Assembly: GCF_039909015.1 (NCBI RefSeq)
Contig: NZ_CP150919.1
Span: forward strand, 1,712,501-1,776,500
DNA from: Pseudomonas grandcourensis
GTDB lineage: Bacteria; Pseudomonadota; Gammaproteobacteria; Pseudomonadales; Pseudomonadaceae
Direction: 5' to 3'
DNA length: 64,000 bases
Positions 1 to 6,962 of the stretch are shown piece by piece. The notes beneath the pieces were generated by a model that saw nothing but the letters and a program-made list of their open reading frames with translations, did no database searches and was not told the origin of the DNA. The position numbers were made by a program, and so were the translations under genes. Position 1 is the first letter of the stretch, and each line of letters opens with the position of its first letter.

Positions 1-2
1 GC

Positions 3-2195
3 AATATCGAGCGGCTGCAGTTCGCTGATCAAGCGGTGGTGCTCGGCGGTTTGAACTCGGCGCCAGTCGGTTCACTGAGGATCGACGATGCCACACCCGC
101 CGTCGGCCAGGTGCTGACGGTCTCGGCGGCAGACATCACCGATGCCGACAATACTGCGACTGGTGGCGCGATCACCAGCCCCATCAGTTTCTTCTGGCAG
201 TTCGAAGCGCGCCCAGGCTCGGGCGTGTTCGAAGACATCACCTTCTTTGCCGCCGGTGAGGTCGCACGCGCGGAGGGCACGACCGTCACGGTGGGCTCGG
301 AACTCAGGGTCGCACCACCGGCGACCCTCATCGGCGCCGTGCCGGCCATTCCGCAACTCGTCGTGGCAGCCGGGCTGGCGCTGCGCGTCAGGGCGGTATA
401 CATAGACGCCAATGGCGTGCTGGAGGAGGTGTTCTCGGCGCCGACCGCGGCGATCGCGCCGGCCGGTACCGGTACCGTCAATGTCCTGCCGGTCGGAACG
501 GTGCTGATCAGCGATACGACCCCGACGGAAGGCTCGGCCTTGACCGCCACGGATGCGTTCACCGACGCCAACGGGACCACGACCTCGGTGATTGCCCATC
601 AGTGGCAGGTGGGGAGCGGTGCGATCTTTGCCGACATCGCCGGCGCGACGGGCACGATTTTCACGCCCGACCAGCTGCAGGTCGGTCAGCAACTGCGTGT
701 CGTCGCGAGTTACACCGATGACCTCGGCACACTTGAGCGAGTCACCTCTGCCGCAACGACAGTGGTCGGTGATCTGTTCGTCGGTACCGCCGGTGTCGAC
801 ACATGGATCGGCACGGCCGGCTCGGACGTTGCCAGCGGAGGTGATGGCAACGACTTCATGAATGGCCGGGCTGGCAACGACATCATCAATGGTGACGCGG
901 GCAATGACATTCTCATCGGTGGTAACGGTGACGATACGATGGCCGGTGGTGCTGGCAACGATGTCTACGAAGTCACCAACCTAGGGGACGTGGTGACCGA
1001 ACTCGCCGGTGGTGGTACCGATACTGTCTGGACCTCGCTCGCGACCTACACCCTGGGTGCCAACGTCGAGAATCTGTATTTCGGCGGTAGCGGCAGTTTC
1101 AGGGCCATCGGTAACGCGCTCGCCAACACGCTTGTGGGTGGTGCGGGTAACGACGTCATCATCGGTGGCGCAGGTGCCGACACGATGGTCGGCGGTGCCG
1201 GCAACGACGTCTACGAAGTCACCAACCTAGGGGACGTGGTGACCGAGCTCGTCGGTGGCGGCATCGATACGGTCTGGACCTCGCTCTCGAGCTACACCCT
1301 GGGTGCCAACGTCGAGAATCTGTATTTCGGCGGTAGCGGCAACTTCGCGGGCACCGGTAATGCGCTGGCCAACACGGTCGTGGGCGGTGCGGGTAACGAC
1401 GTTATCCGAGGTGGCGGAGCTGCCGACACGATGGCCGGTGGTGCTGGCAACGATGTCTACGAGGTCACCGACCTTGGGGACGTGGTGACCGAACTCGCCG
1501 GTGGCGGTACCGATACGGTCTGGACCTCGCTCGCGACCTACTCCCTGAGTGCCAACGTCGAGAATCTGTATTTCGGCGGTAGCGGCAACTTCCGGGGCAT
1601 CGGTAACGGGCTGGCCAACACGCTTGTGGGCGGTGCGGGTAACGACGTCATCATCGGTAGCTCAGGCGCCGACACGATGGTCGGCGGTGCTGGCAACGAT
1701 GTCTACGAAGTCACCGACCTCGGGGACGTGGTGACCGAGCTCGCCGGTGCCGGTAACGATACGGTCTGGACCTCGCTCTCGAGCTACACCCTGGGGGCCA
1801 ACGTCGACAGTCTGTTCTTCGGCGGCAGCGGCAACTTCACGGGCACGGGTAACGCGCTCAACAACACGATCGTGGGTGGTGCGGGTAACGACGTGCTCAC
1901 CGGTGGTGGTGGTAACGACCTGTTGAGTAGCGGTATCGCCGGCAACGATACCTTCGTGTTTGCTGCCGCGGGTTTCGGCAACGATGCGATCTTTAACTTC
2001 GGAACCAATCCGGCCGCAGGGCAGGACTTGCTCGATATCGCGGGGCTGGGGATCACCAGTGCGACGTTCGCGGCCAACGTGCACATAACGACTGACGGTG
2101 CGGACACGATGGTCGGGATCGGGACGGACACCATCCGCCTTGTGGGTGTCGCCAGTGCGACCGTTGATCAGACGGACTTCCATCTGGCGGGATGA
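3..2195 (+). CDS. RTX-type secreted calcium-binding repeat protein, 3' part (5' end outside window)
   Basis: The reading frame is open from the first bases of the window, so the true start lies upstream; about 730 C-terminal residues are visible. The first residues (NIERLQFADQAVVLGG) look like the linker that follows haemolysin-type repeats in large RTX and haem-peroxidase-type proteins. Two Ig-like or PKD-like modules follow (roughly nt 45-480 and 490-780), then glycine/aspartate nonapeptides of the GGxGxDxx type that bind calcium and fold as a parallel beta-roll outside the cell. The C-terminus ends with a hydrophobic tail (DQTDFHLAG) typical of uncleaved type I secretion signals. Such proteins leave through an ABC/MFP/TolC exporter; none is in the window. 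The exact activity cannot be stated because the catalytic or adhesive N-terminal part is missing. A strong terminator follows. Confidence 0.85.
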   Translation, partial: NIERLQFADQAVVLGGLNSAPVGSLRIDDATPAVGQVLTVSAADITDADNTATGGAITSPISFFWQFEARPGSGVFEDITFFAAGEVARAEGTTVTVGSELRVAPPATLIGAVPAIPQLVVAAGLALRVRAVYIDANGVLEEVFSAPTAAIAPAGTGTVNVLPVGTVLISDTTPTEGSALTATDAFTDANGTTTSVIAHQWQVGSGAIFADIAGATGTIFTPDQLQVGQQLRVVASYTDDLGTLERVTSAATTVVGDLFVGTAGVDTWIGTAGSDVASGGDGNDFMNGRAGNDIINGDAGNDILIGGNGDDTMAGGAGNDVYEVTNLGDVVTELAGGGTDTVWTSLATYTLGANVENLYFGGSGSFRAIGNALANTLVGGAGNDVIIGGAGADTMVGGAGNDVYEVTNLGDVVTELVGGGIDTVWTSLSSYTLGANVENLYFGGSGNFAGTGNALANTVVGGAGNDVIRGGGAADTMAGGAGNDVYEVTDLGDVVTELAGGGTDTVWTSLATYSLSANVENLYFGGSGNFRGIGNGLANTLVGGAGNDVIIGSSGADTMVGGAGNDVYEVTDLGDVVTELAGAGNDTVWTSLSSYTLGANVDSLFFGGSGNFTGTGNALNNTIVGGAGNDVLTGGGGNDLLSSGIAGNDTFVFAAAGFGNDAIFNFGTNPAAGQDLLDIAGLGITSATFAANVHITTDGADTMVGIGTDTIRLVGVASATVDQTDFHLAG
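951..1934 (+). repeat. Four tandem 246-nt (82-residue) repeats inside the RTX gene
   Basis: The motif encoding AGNDVYEV recurs at about 951, 1197, 1443 and 1689, exactly 246 nt apart each time. Each 82-residue unit carries a conserved block (DVVTEL, DTVWTSL, YTLGANVENLYFGGSG) and then one RTX nonapeptide cluster. The copies are very similar at nucleotide level, which suggests recent expansion or gene conversion. Confidence 0.9.
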
Positions 2196-2232
2196 GGAGG
2201 CCTTCTCGATAAAGTTGAACTGAAAGCAATTG

Positions 2233-2264
2233 GGTGTGTGGCGGTTGCCACACACCTTTTTTTT
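2233..2264 (+). terminator. Rho-independent terminator after the RTX gene
   Basis: A perfect 10-bp stem, GGTGTGTGGC with GCCACACACC, closes a GGTT loop and is followed by eight T. It lies 37 nt after the RTX stop codon. Confidence 0.93.
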
Positions 2265-2388
2265 GTGCGCCAGGAAGGTCAGCCGCCACACCGGGAGGTT
2301 CGGGGTTGGAAAGCCAGAATTACGCGCTGTAAAGAAAACATGACGAAATCATCGGATTAACCCCGTGAAACCGCCACTTCCTGAATAT

Positions 2389-2406
2389 TGTAAGAAAACT
2401 CTTACG
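2389..2406 (+). promoter_or_regulatory. Candidate PhhR/TyrR-type operator upstream of aroP
   Basis: The sequence reads TGTAAG-N6-CTTACG, an inverted repeat that differs little from the TyrR/PhhR consensus TGTAAA-N6-TTTACA. A similar site lies in the phhA-phhR intergenic region. A TTGTAA / TTATGT pair with an 18-nt spacer (2388-2417) overlaps it and could be a sigma-70 promoter; this part is weak. If used, the aroP transcript would have a leader of more than 500 nt. Confidence 0.45.
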
Positions 2407-2469
2407 AATCATTATGTTTTTGCCCACTTCCAGCGCTCTGGCCCGCTTGTTTCACCGCCCCATGCAGGG

Positions 2470-2507
2470 TGTTATGCGCGCCATGCCTGTCGTGCAGGTG
2501 CATAACA
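2470..2507 (+). other. Inverted repeat just ahead of a 45-codon ORF
   Basis: TGTTATGC (2470-2477) and GCATAACA (2500-2507) are perfect inverted repeats, with a smaller CCTG/CAGG stem inside. The element ends a few bases before an AGGAGG ribosome binding site. It could be an RNA hairpin that exposes or hides that site, or a protein-binding palindrome. No function is known to me. Confidence 0.4.
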
Positions 2508-2520
2508 AAAAGGAGGCGCA

Positions 2521-2658
2521 ATGAACGCCGTATTCCATCTCCATCTCTCTGCGAGGGGCGGTTTTCCTGCCTTTCCCGTCGATGATCCGCAAGGGTCCGA
2601 TCCATTTTTTGCAGCCGCCCGAGCCTCTCGGGGCGGACACAGGCAATCCCGGCCATAG
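2521..2658 (+). CDS. Possible 45-residue small ORF in the aroP leader
   Basis: An ATG follows a full AGGAGG Shine-Dalgarno (2511-2516) at a somewhat short spacing of 4 nt and opens 45 codons ending in TAG. The product (MNAVFHLHLSARGGFPAF at the start, RGGHRQSRP at the end) is basic, rich in glycine and arginine, and shows no motif, signal peptide or membrane segment. It lies in the 690-nt stretch between the RTX terminator and aroP, and there is a GC-rich hairpin in its 3' third. It may be a leader ORF whose translation matters more than its product, or chance. I do not recognise it. Confidence 0.3.
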   Translation: MNAVFHLHLSARGGFPAFPVDDPQGSDPFFAAARASRGGHRQSRP

Positions 2659-2714
2659 ACACGCTTGTCCAGCGGGTCTGGCAGCAGGGGGTTAGGGGTG
2701 TACAATGCGCCGCG

Positions 2715-2819
2715 TTTTACCTGTGACCTCCTGCGCATCTGCGCAAACTACAAGGCTATCCGCCTTGTTCACTCCGTCGCGTCACGAGCGTGTCGGGTTC
2801 GATTTCGTCACAGATAAAA
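2715..2819 (+). promoter_or_regulatory. Predicted structured 5' leader RNA of aroP
   Basis: The segment 2715-2727 (TTTTA C CTGTGAC) pairs with 2807-2819 (GTCACAG A TAAAA): 12 base pairs with one C-A mismatch. It encloses about 80 nt that contain a perfect 6-bp hairpin, CAAGGC-TATCC-GCCTTG (2751-2767). A TACAAT hexamer at 2701-2706 could be a -10 box just upstream. The fold is immediately followed by a leader peptide ORF at 2835. It fits no riboswitch class that I recognise. I read this by eye; no folding was run. The rest of the 2265-2957 gap shows no other gene I can support. Confidence 0.4.
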
Positions 2820-2834
2820 ACAAACAGGTGACGC

Positions 2835-2897
2835 ATGACCGTTGTAATTACGCTGAACTCCTGGTGCCTGCGCTGGGGTTTGATCGGTGCCGCTTAA
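2835..2897 (+). CDS. Candidate 20-residue Trp-containing leader peptide upstream of aroP
   Basis: ATG at 2835 follows an AGGTGA-like ribosome binding site (2826-2831) and opens 20 codons ending TAA. The peptide is MTVVITLNSW CLRWGLIGAA, with two Trp codons at positions 10 and 14, a high share for such a short ORF. The stop is 60 nt before the aroP start. The position, the length and the enrichment in a substrate of the downstream transporter resemble regulatory leader peptides such as TnaC or TrpL. Control by tryptophan-dependent translation is an inference. No annotated homologue is known to me. Confidence 0.45.
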   Translation: MTVVITLNSWCLRWGLIGAA

Positions 2898-2957
2898 CGC
2901 CTTTCTTGAGCAGCAACGTCTACTGAACATCATCAAACCTTGCGTGAGACCCTTTTC

Positions 2958-4370
2958 ATGAGTGGACAAAACCCGCAATCAGGCGAGCTGAAACGCGGCC
3001 TGAAAAATCGCCATATTCAATTGATCGCCCTCGGTGGCGCGATCGGTACCGGCTTGTTCCTCGGCTCGGCCGGGGTACTGAAATCCGCCGGTCCGTCGAT
3101 GATCCTCGGCTACGCCATCTGCGGCTTCATCGCCTTCATGATCATGCGCCAACTGGGCGAAATGATCGTCGAAGATCCGGTGGCCGGTTCCTTCAGCCAT
3201 TTTGCGCACAAGTACTGGGGCGGCTTTGCCGGCTTCCTGTCGGGCTGGAACTGCTGGATTCTGTACATTCTGGTGGGTATGTCCGAGTTGACCGCGGTCG
3301 GCAAATATATCCACTACTGGGCGCCGGACATTCCGACCTGGGTCTCCGCAGCGGCCTTCTTCGTGCTGATCAACGCGATCAACCTGGCCAACGTCAAAGT
3401 GTTCGGCGAGGCCGAGTTCTGGTTTGCGATCATCAAGGTCGTGGCGATCGTCGGCATGATTGCTCTGGGCAGCTACCTGCTGGTCAGCGGCAATGGCGGC
3501 CCGCAAGCGGCGGTCAGCAACCTGTGGTCCCACGGTGGCTTCTTCCCGAACGGTGTCACGGGGCTGGTGATGGCCATGGCGTTCATCATGTTTTCCTTCG
3601 GTGGTCTGGAAATGCTCGGTTTCACCGCTGCCGAAGCCGACAAGCCGAAAACCGTGATCCCCAAAGCCATCAACCAGGTGATCTACCGGATCCTGATTTT
3701 CTACATCGGTGCCCTGGTCATCCTGCTGTCGTTGACGCCATGGGACAGCTTGCTGACCACCCTGAACGCCTCCGGTGATTCCTATAGCGGCAGTCCGTTC
3801 GTGCAAGTGTTCTCGATGCTGGGCAGCAACACTGCCGCGCACATCCTCAACTTCGTGGTTCTGACCGCGGCGTTGTCGGTGTACAACAGCGGCACCTACT
3901 GCAACAGCCGCATGCTGCTGGGCATGGCCGAGCAGGGCGACGCGCCGAAGGCGCTGGCGAAGATCGACAAGCGCGGCGTGCCGGTGCGTTCGATCCTGGC
4001 CTCGGCGGCCGTGACCCTGATCGCGGTGTTGTTGAACTACCTGATCCCGCAAAACGCGCTGGAACTGCTGATGTCGCTGGTAGTAGCCACCCTGGTGATC
4101 AACTGGGCGATGATCAGCTACTCGCACTTCAAGTTCCGCCAGCACATGAACAAGACCAAACAGACGCCGCTGTTCAAGGCCCTGTGGTACCCGTACGGCA
4201 ACTACATCTGCCTGGCGTTCGTGGTGTTCGTCCTTGGTGTGATGCTGTTGATCCCGGGGATTCAGACATCGGTGTATGCGATTCCGGTGTGGCTGGTGTT
4301 CATGTGGGTCTGTTACGGCATCAAGAACAAGCGCAGTGCGCAGCGTGCCTTGCAGGCCGCAGTGGAGTAA
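2958..4370 (+). CDS. aroP: Aromatic amino acid permease AroP (APC family)
   Basis: Proton-coupled inner-membrane uptake of Phe, Tyr and Trp. The protein has 470 residues from ATG 2958, the usual AroP length, and matches E. coli AroP along its whole length as I recall it: ELKRGLKNRHIQLIALGG at the N-terminus, IGTGLFLGSAGVL in helix 1, then GEMIVEDPVAGSFSHFA, NCWILYILVGMSELTAVGKY and FSFGGLEMLGFTAAEA. About 12 hydrophobic segments are visible. A GTG at 2940 would add six residues, but the ATG gives the family's N-terminus. The gene sits on the same locus as phenylalanine hydroxylase (phhABC) and phhR, as in P. aeruginosa (aroP2), so it likely feeds that pathway and may answer to PhhR. It is preceded by an unusual structured leader and followed by a strong terminator. 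Confidence 0.9.
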   Translation: MSGQNPQSGELKRGLKNRHIQLIALGGAIGTGLFLGSAGVLKSAGPSMILGYAICGFIAFMIMRQLGEMIVEDPVAGSFSHFAHKYWGGFAGFLSGWNCWILYILVGMSELTAVGKYIHYWAPDIPTWVSAAAFFVLINAINLANVKVFGEAEFWFAIIKVVAIVGMIALGSYLLVSGNGGPQAAVSNLWSHGGFFPNGVTGLVMAMAFIMFSFGGLEMLGFTAAEADKPKTVIPKAINQVIYRILIFYIGALVILLSLTPWDSLLTTLNASGDSYSGSPFVQVFSMLGSNTAAHILNFVVLTAALSVYNSGTYCNSRMLLGMAEQGDAPKALAKIDKRGVPVRSILASAAVTLIAVLLNYLIPQNALELLMSLVVATLVINWAMISYSHFKFRQHMNKTKQTPLFKALWYPYGNYICLAFVVFVLGVMLLIPGIQTSVYAIPVWLVFMWVCYGIKNKRSAQRALQAAVE

Positions 4371-4380
4371 CTCCGCGCAG

Positions 4381-4419
4381 AAACAACAAACCCGGCCAAG
4401 TGCCGGGTTTGTTGTTTTT
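4381..4419 (+). terminator. Rho-independent terminator after aroP
   Basis: A 16-bp stem, AAACAACAAACCCGGC with its exact complement, closes a CAAGT loop (4397-4401) and runs into T residues. It starts 10 nt after the aroP stop. Confidence 0.95.
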
Positions 4420-4439
4420 GCACTTCACACACATCCCCT

Positions 4440-4528
4440 TGTAGGAGCGAGCCTGCTCGCGATGAGGCCGTATCAGTCAACATAACCTTTGCTGACCCAC
4501 CACCATCGCGAGCAGGCTCGCTCCTACA
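4440..4528. repeat. REP doublet (REPIN), GTAGGAGCGAGCCTGCTCGCG family
   Basis: Two 25-nt copies in inverted orientation (4440-4464 and 4504-4528) match perfectly and are separated by 39 nt of unrelated sequence. This is the standard REPIN structure of fluorescent pseudomonads, mobilised in trans by a RAYT transposase not present here. A second doublet of the same family is at 6851-6940. Confidence 0.95.
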
Positions 4529-4590
4529 GGGGCCGCATTCCTCCAATCGTTTCGCGGTATCCTGCACGTTCTGAATACGGACGCTTTTCC

Positions 4591-5004
4591 ATGCTGGTGA
4601 TTTCCAACAACGTGCAACTGCCGGATGCCGAGATCGAGTTGACGGCCATTCGCGCCCAGGGCGCCGGTGGGCAGAACGTCAACAAGGTCTCCAGTGCCGT
4701 GCACTTGCGTTTCGACATTCCAGCATCGTCCTTGCCCGAGTTCTACAAGGAGCGGCTGCTGGCGCTGCGCGACAGCCGCATCACCAGCGACGGTGTGTTG
4801 ATCATCAAGGCCCAGCAGTACCGTACGCAGGAGCAGAATCGCGCCGATGCGCTGTTGCGGCTGACCGAGTTGATCCAGAGTGCCACCAAGGTCGAGAAAA
4901 AGCGCCGTCCGACCAAGCCGACCCTCGGCTCGAAGACCCGTCGCCTCGAATCCAAATCCAAGCGCGGCAACATCAAGGCCGGGCGCGGCAAGGTCGATTT
5001 CTAG
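4591..5004 (+). CDS. arfB: Alternative ribosome-rescue factor ArfB (peptidyl-tRNA hydrolase, YaeJ)
   Basis: Hydrolyses peptidyl-tRNA on ribosomes stalled at the end of truncated mRNA, a backup for trans-translation. The 137-residue product has the RF-1 domain with the catalytic GGQ at residues 26-28 ([14 protein letters not shown]) and the basic C-terminal tail ([20 protein letters not shown]) that enters the empty mRNA channel. It lacks the codon-recognition domains of RF1 and RF2. ATG 4591 was chosen because the family starts at MLVISNNV; the upstream frame runs into the REP element. It is convergent with the MFS gene; the two stop codons share the bases CTAG. Confidence 0.94.
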   Translation: MLVISNNVQLPDAEIELTAIRAQGAGGQNVNKVSSAVHLRFDIPASSLPEFYKERLLALRDSRITSDGVLIIKAQQYRTQEQNRADALLRLTELIQSATKVEKKRRPTKPTLGSKTRRLESKSKRGNIKAGRGKVDF

Positions 5005-6200
5005 CGGGCGTCCCGTGCCTCGCGCTGCTTCGGTGCCTGCCGGTACAAGTAAAGGCTCAGCATCAAACCGCTGAGGGCGGCGAGGGCGGCGAACAGGAAG
5101 ATCGATGCAAAACCAAATCCTGCCGCAATCGCACCGGCCAATGGTCCGGTAATGCCCAGCGACAAGTCGATGAACAGCGAATAGGCACCGACGGCTGCGC
5201 CACGGCTGGACGCCGGGACCAGGTTGACCGCCTCCACGCCCAGTGCCGGAAACACCAGCGAGAAGCCGAAGCCGCTCAGCGCCGCGCCCGCCAGTGCCCA
5301 ATGGGCATCCGGTGCAAGCCACAGCAACAGCAATCCCAGGGTTTCCACTGACAGGCAGGCAATGGCCACGCGAAAGCCGCCGAGGCGGTTGATCAGGTTG
5401 CCGAACAGCAAGCGCGCACCGATGAAGCTGGCGCCGAACAGGCTCAGGCACAGCACCGCGTTGTCCCAGTGTTGCGTGGCGTAATACAGGGTGATGAAGG
5501 TCGCGATGGTGCCAAAACCGATGGAGCCCAGGGCCAGGCCGCAGCCGTGGGGGAAGACCCGCCCGAGTACGTGCATGAATGGCAGGCGCTCACCGGCAAC
5601 GATCGGCGCGGCGGTTTTCGGCCAGGCCAGCAGCAGGCCGAGAATGGCCAGCAAAACAATGCTCACCCCCATGCTCCACAAGCCCAGTTGATGGACGAGC
5701 AACACGCCCAAGGGCGCGCCGACAGCCAGTGCGCCGTAGCTGGCGATACCGTTCCAGGAGATGACTTTGGCCGTGTTTGCCGCGCCGACCCGGCCGATGC
5801 CCCAGCCAATCGAGCCCGAACCCACCAGGCTTTCGGCGCTGCCGAGCACCAGGCGGCCGATCAACAGGCTGATCAGGCTCAAGATCGGCAGGCTCTGGGT
5901 CCAGGCCGAGACCAGCATGAATACACCGCTCAAGCCGCAACCGGCCAGGCCATACATCACAGCCAGCTTGCTGCCCTTGTTGTCGATGATCTTCCCGGCA
6001 TAGGGGCGGCTGAGCAGGGTGGCCAGGTATTGCACGCTGATCACCAGACCCGCGATCACCGCGCCGAAGCCCAGGTCGCTGTGGACGTAACCGGGCAATA
6101 CGGCCAGGGGGATGCCGATGTTCAGGTAGCCGATGAAGGTGAAAAGGACGATGGAAACAACTTGCAGCGTGACCGCCAGGGGGCGCTGGTTTTCGGGCAT
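5001..6200 (-). CDS. MFS transporter, YhhS/YfcJ type
   Basis: A 399-residue inner-membrane protein of the major facilitator superfamily with about 12 hydrophobic helices. The sequence resembles E. coli YhhS (UPF0226): the opening [19 protein letters not shown], the [19 protein letters not shown] segment with the motif-A-like [29 protein letters not shown], and [13 protein letters not shown] in helix 10. The start is ATG at 6200 because the family begins MPENQ...; the frame is open further upstream without family similarity. The substrate is unknown; this family is often called arabinose-efflux-like, without proof. The gene is convergent with arfB and overlaps it by 4 nt with no terminator between them. 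Confidence 0.85.
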   Translation of the reverse strand: MPENQRPLAVTLQVVSIVLFTFIGYLNIGIPLAVLPGYVHSDLGFGAVIAGLVISVQYLATLLSRPYAGKIIDNKGSKLAVMYGLAGCGLSGVFMLVSAWTQSLPILSLISLLIGRLVLGSAESLVGSGSIGWGIGRVGAANTAKVISWNGIASYGALAVGAPLGVLLVHQLGLWSMGVSIVLLAILGLLLAWPKTAAPIVAGERLPFMHVLGRVFPHGCGLALGSIGFGTIATFITLYYATQHWDNAVLCLSLFGASFIGARLLFGNLINRLGGFRVAIACLSVETLGLLLLWLAPDAHWALAGAALSGFGFSLVFPALGVEAVNLVPASSRGAAVGAYSLFIDLSLGITGPLAGAIAAGFGFASIFLFAALAALSGLMLSLYLYRQAPKQREARDAR

Positions 6201-6282
6201 GGGTAAAAGTCCACGGTAAAGCAGGATAGATAGGCTGCTTATGATAGCGGTGTGGACGGTTACAGGTTGTGAAAAAGTAAAA

Positions 6283-6498
6283 CTATTTGCCGGGGGGGGG
6301 GCATTCAGATTTGACAGGGGCGACCAGTTGCGTGGTGACCAGGGCGGCCAACGCATTTTCCTGGGTGCCGAAGCGGGCGAGCAAGACGGCTTGTTTCTCG
6401 GGGGAGAGGCGATTCCAGATCTCGATCATTTTCTCGGCGGTGCCGATCAGGACGCTGGCCTGCGCTTCACTGAATTCATCGGTCATGGTCAGGCTCAT
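6283..6498 (-). CDS. Conserved-looking 71-residue hypothetical protein
   Basis: A small acidic to neutral protein, mostly helical in appearance ([37 protein letters not shown]), without cysteines in the body, membrane segment or signal. The start may be 6498 or the in-frame ATG at 6486 (MTDEFSEAQ); neither has a strong Shine-Dalgarno. Its 3' end contains an unbroken run of ten C on the coding strand (6292-6301) encoding PPP just before the stop, so slippage there would change only the last few residues. It lies between the MFS gene and a 43-residue gene, all on the same strand. I do not recognise the family. Confidence 0.55.
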   Translation of the reverse strand: MSLTMTDEFSEAQASVLIGTAEKMIEIWNRLSPEKQAVLLARFGTQENALAALVTTQLVAPVKSECPPPGK

Positions 6499-6506
6499 TT
6501 CAGGCA

Positions 6507-6538
6507 GTGTGGAAAGCGCATGTTAGCGCTTTCCACAC
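6507..6538 (-). other. Perfect 13-bp hairpin between two small genes
   Basis: GTGTGGAAAGCGC (6507-6519) and its complement (6526-6538) flank a 6-nt ATGTTA loop. The hairpin lies directly downstream of the 43-residue gene and ends 9 nt before the start of the 71-residue gene. There is no T run on either side, so it may be a processing site, an RNA-stability element or a weak terminator. Confidence 0.6.
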
Positions 6539-6557
6539 GGTCTGTGCGGCGGGTGTT

Positions 6558-6689
6558 TCAGTCTTCGCTGTCAACCTTGCGGCTGTCAGGTGCTTCTTTC
6601 GGCTCGGGCTGTTGGGCGCCGGCTTGTTGCGTGGTCGTCTGCTCAGGTACGTGCAGGCTTGGGAAGGGGAGATTAGGAATCTCGTGCAT
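6558..6689 (-). CDS. 43-residue hypothetical small protein
   Basis: ATG at 6689 follows a good ribosome binding site (GAGGAG, 8 nt upstream on the minus strand) and opens 43 codons ending TGA. The product starts MHEIPNLPFPSLHVPE and continues with a Gln/Thr/Pro/Glu-rich, charged tail (QQPEPKEAPDSRKVDSED), so it is probably disordered and soluble. It lies upstream of the perfect hairpin at 6507-6538 and of the 71-residue gene on the same strand. I cannot assign a function. The good start region and codon use suggest it is translated. Confidence 0.55.
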   Translation of the reverse strand: MHEIPNLPFPSLHVPEQTTTQQAGAQQPEPKEAPDSRKVDSED

Positions 6690-6850
6690 GGTTGCGCTCC
6701 TCGCTAAGTCTGTTGATAGATCTGGTAGATCCGCGCTTTAAAAAAGCCTGGGCAGGATACAGCACTGAAAATGACAAACGGACTTTTATATCCATTTGTT
6801 TCGACGGATGGGGTTGTATAGACAGATCGGTAACAGTCCGCAGAAAAAAC

Positions 6851-6940
6851 TGTAGGAGCGAGCCTGCTCGCGATGGCGGAGTGTCATTCGACGTTGATGT
6901 CGACTGATGCGCCGCTATCGCGAGCAGGCTCGCTCCTACA
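6851..6940. repeat. REP doublet (REPIN), same family as 4440-4528
   Basis: Inverted 24-nt copies at 6851-6874 and 6917-6940 are separated by 42 nt. The doublet sits between the 43-residue gene's upstream region and the end of phhC. The stretch 6690-6850 before it contains only a short inverted repeat (GATCT-GGT-AGATC, 6719-6731) and no gene I can support. Confidence 0.95.
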
Positions 6941-6962
6941 GGGGATCTGCAGTGTTTGAAGG

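Noticed and set aside
951..1934. Regular repeats considered as a possible CRISPR or satellite array
   Set aside because: The units are 246 nt long, in frame and encode RTX modules; there are no short repeats with unique spacers.
2705..2926. 73-codon ORF covering the aroP leader
   Set aside because: No ribosome binding site, composition without protein features, and it overlaps the predicted RNA fold and the better-supported 20-codon leader peptide.
2979..4145. Long minus-strand ORF opposite aroP (388 codons)
   Set aside because: It is a His/Gln/Asp-rich antisense shadow of aroP, typical of high-GC coding DNA, without domain features or a start region.
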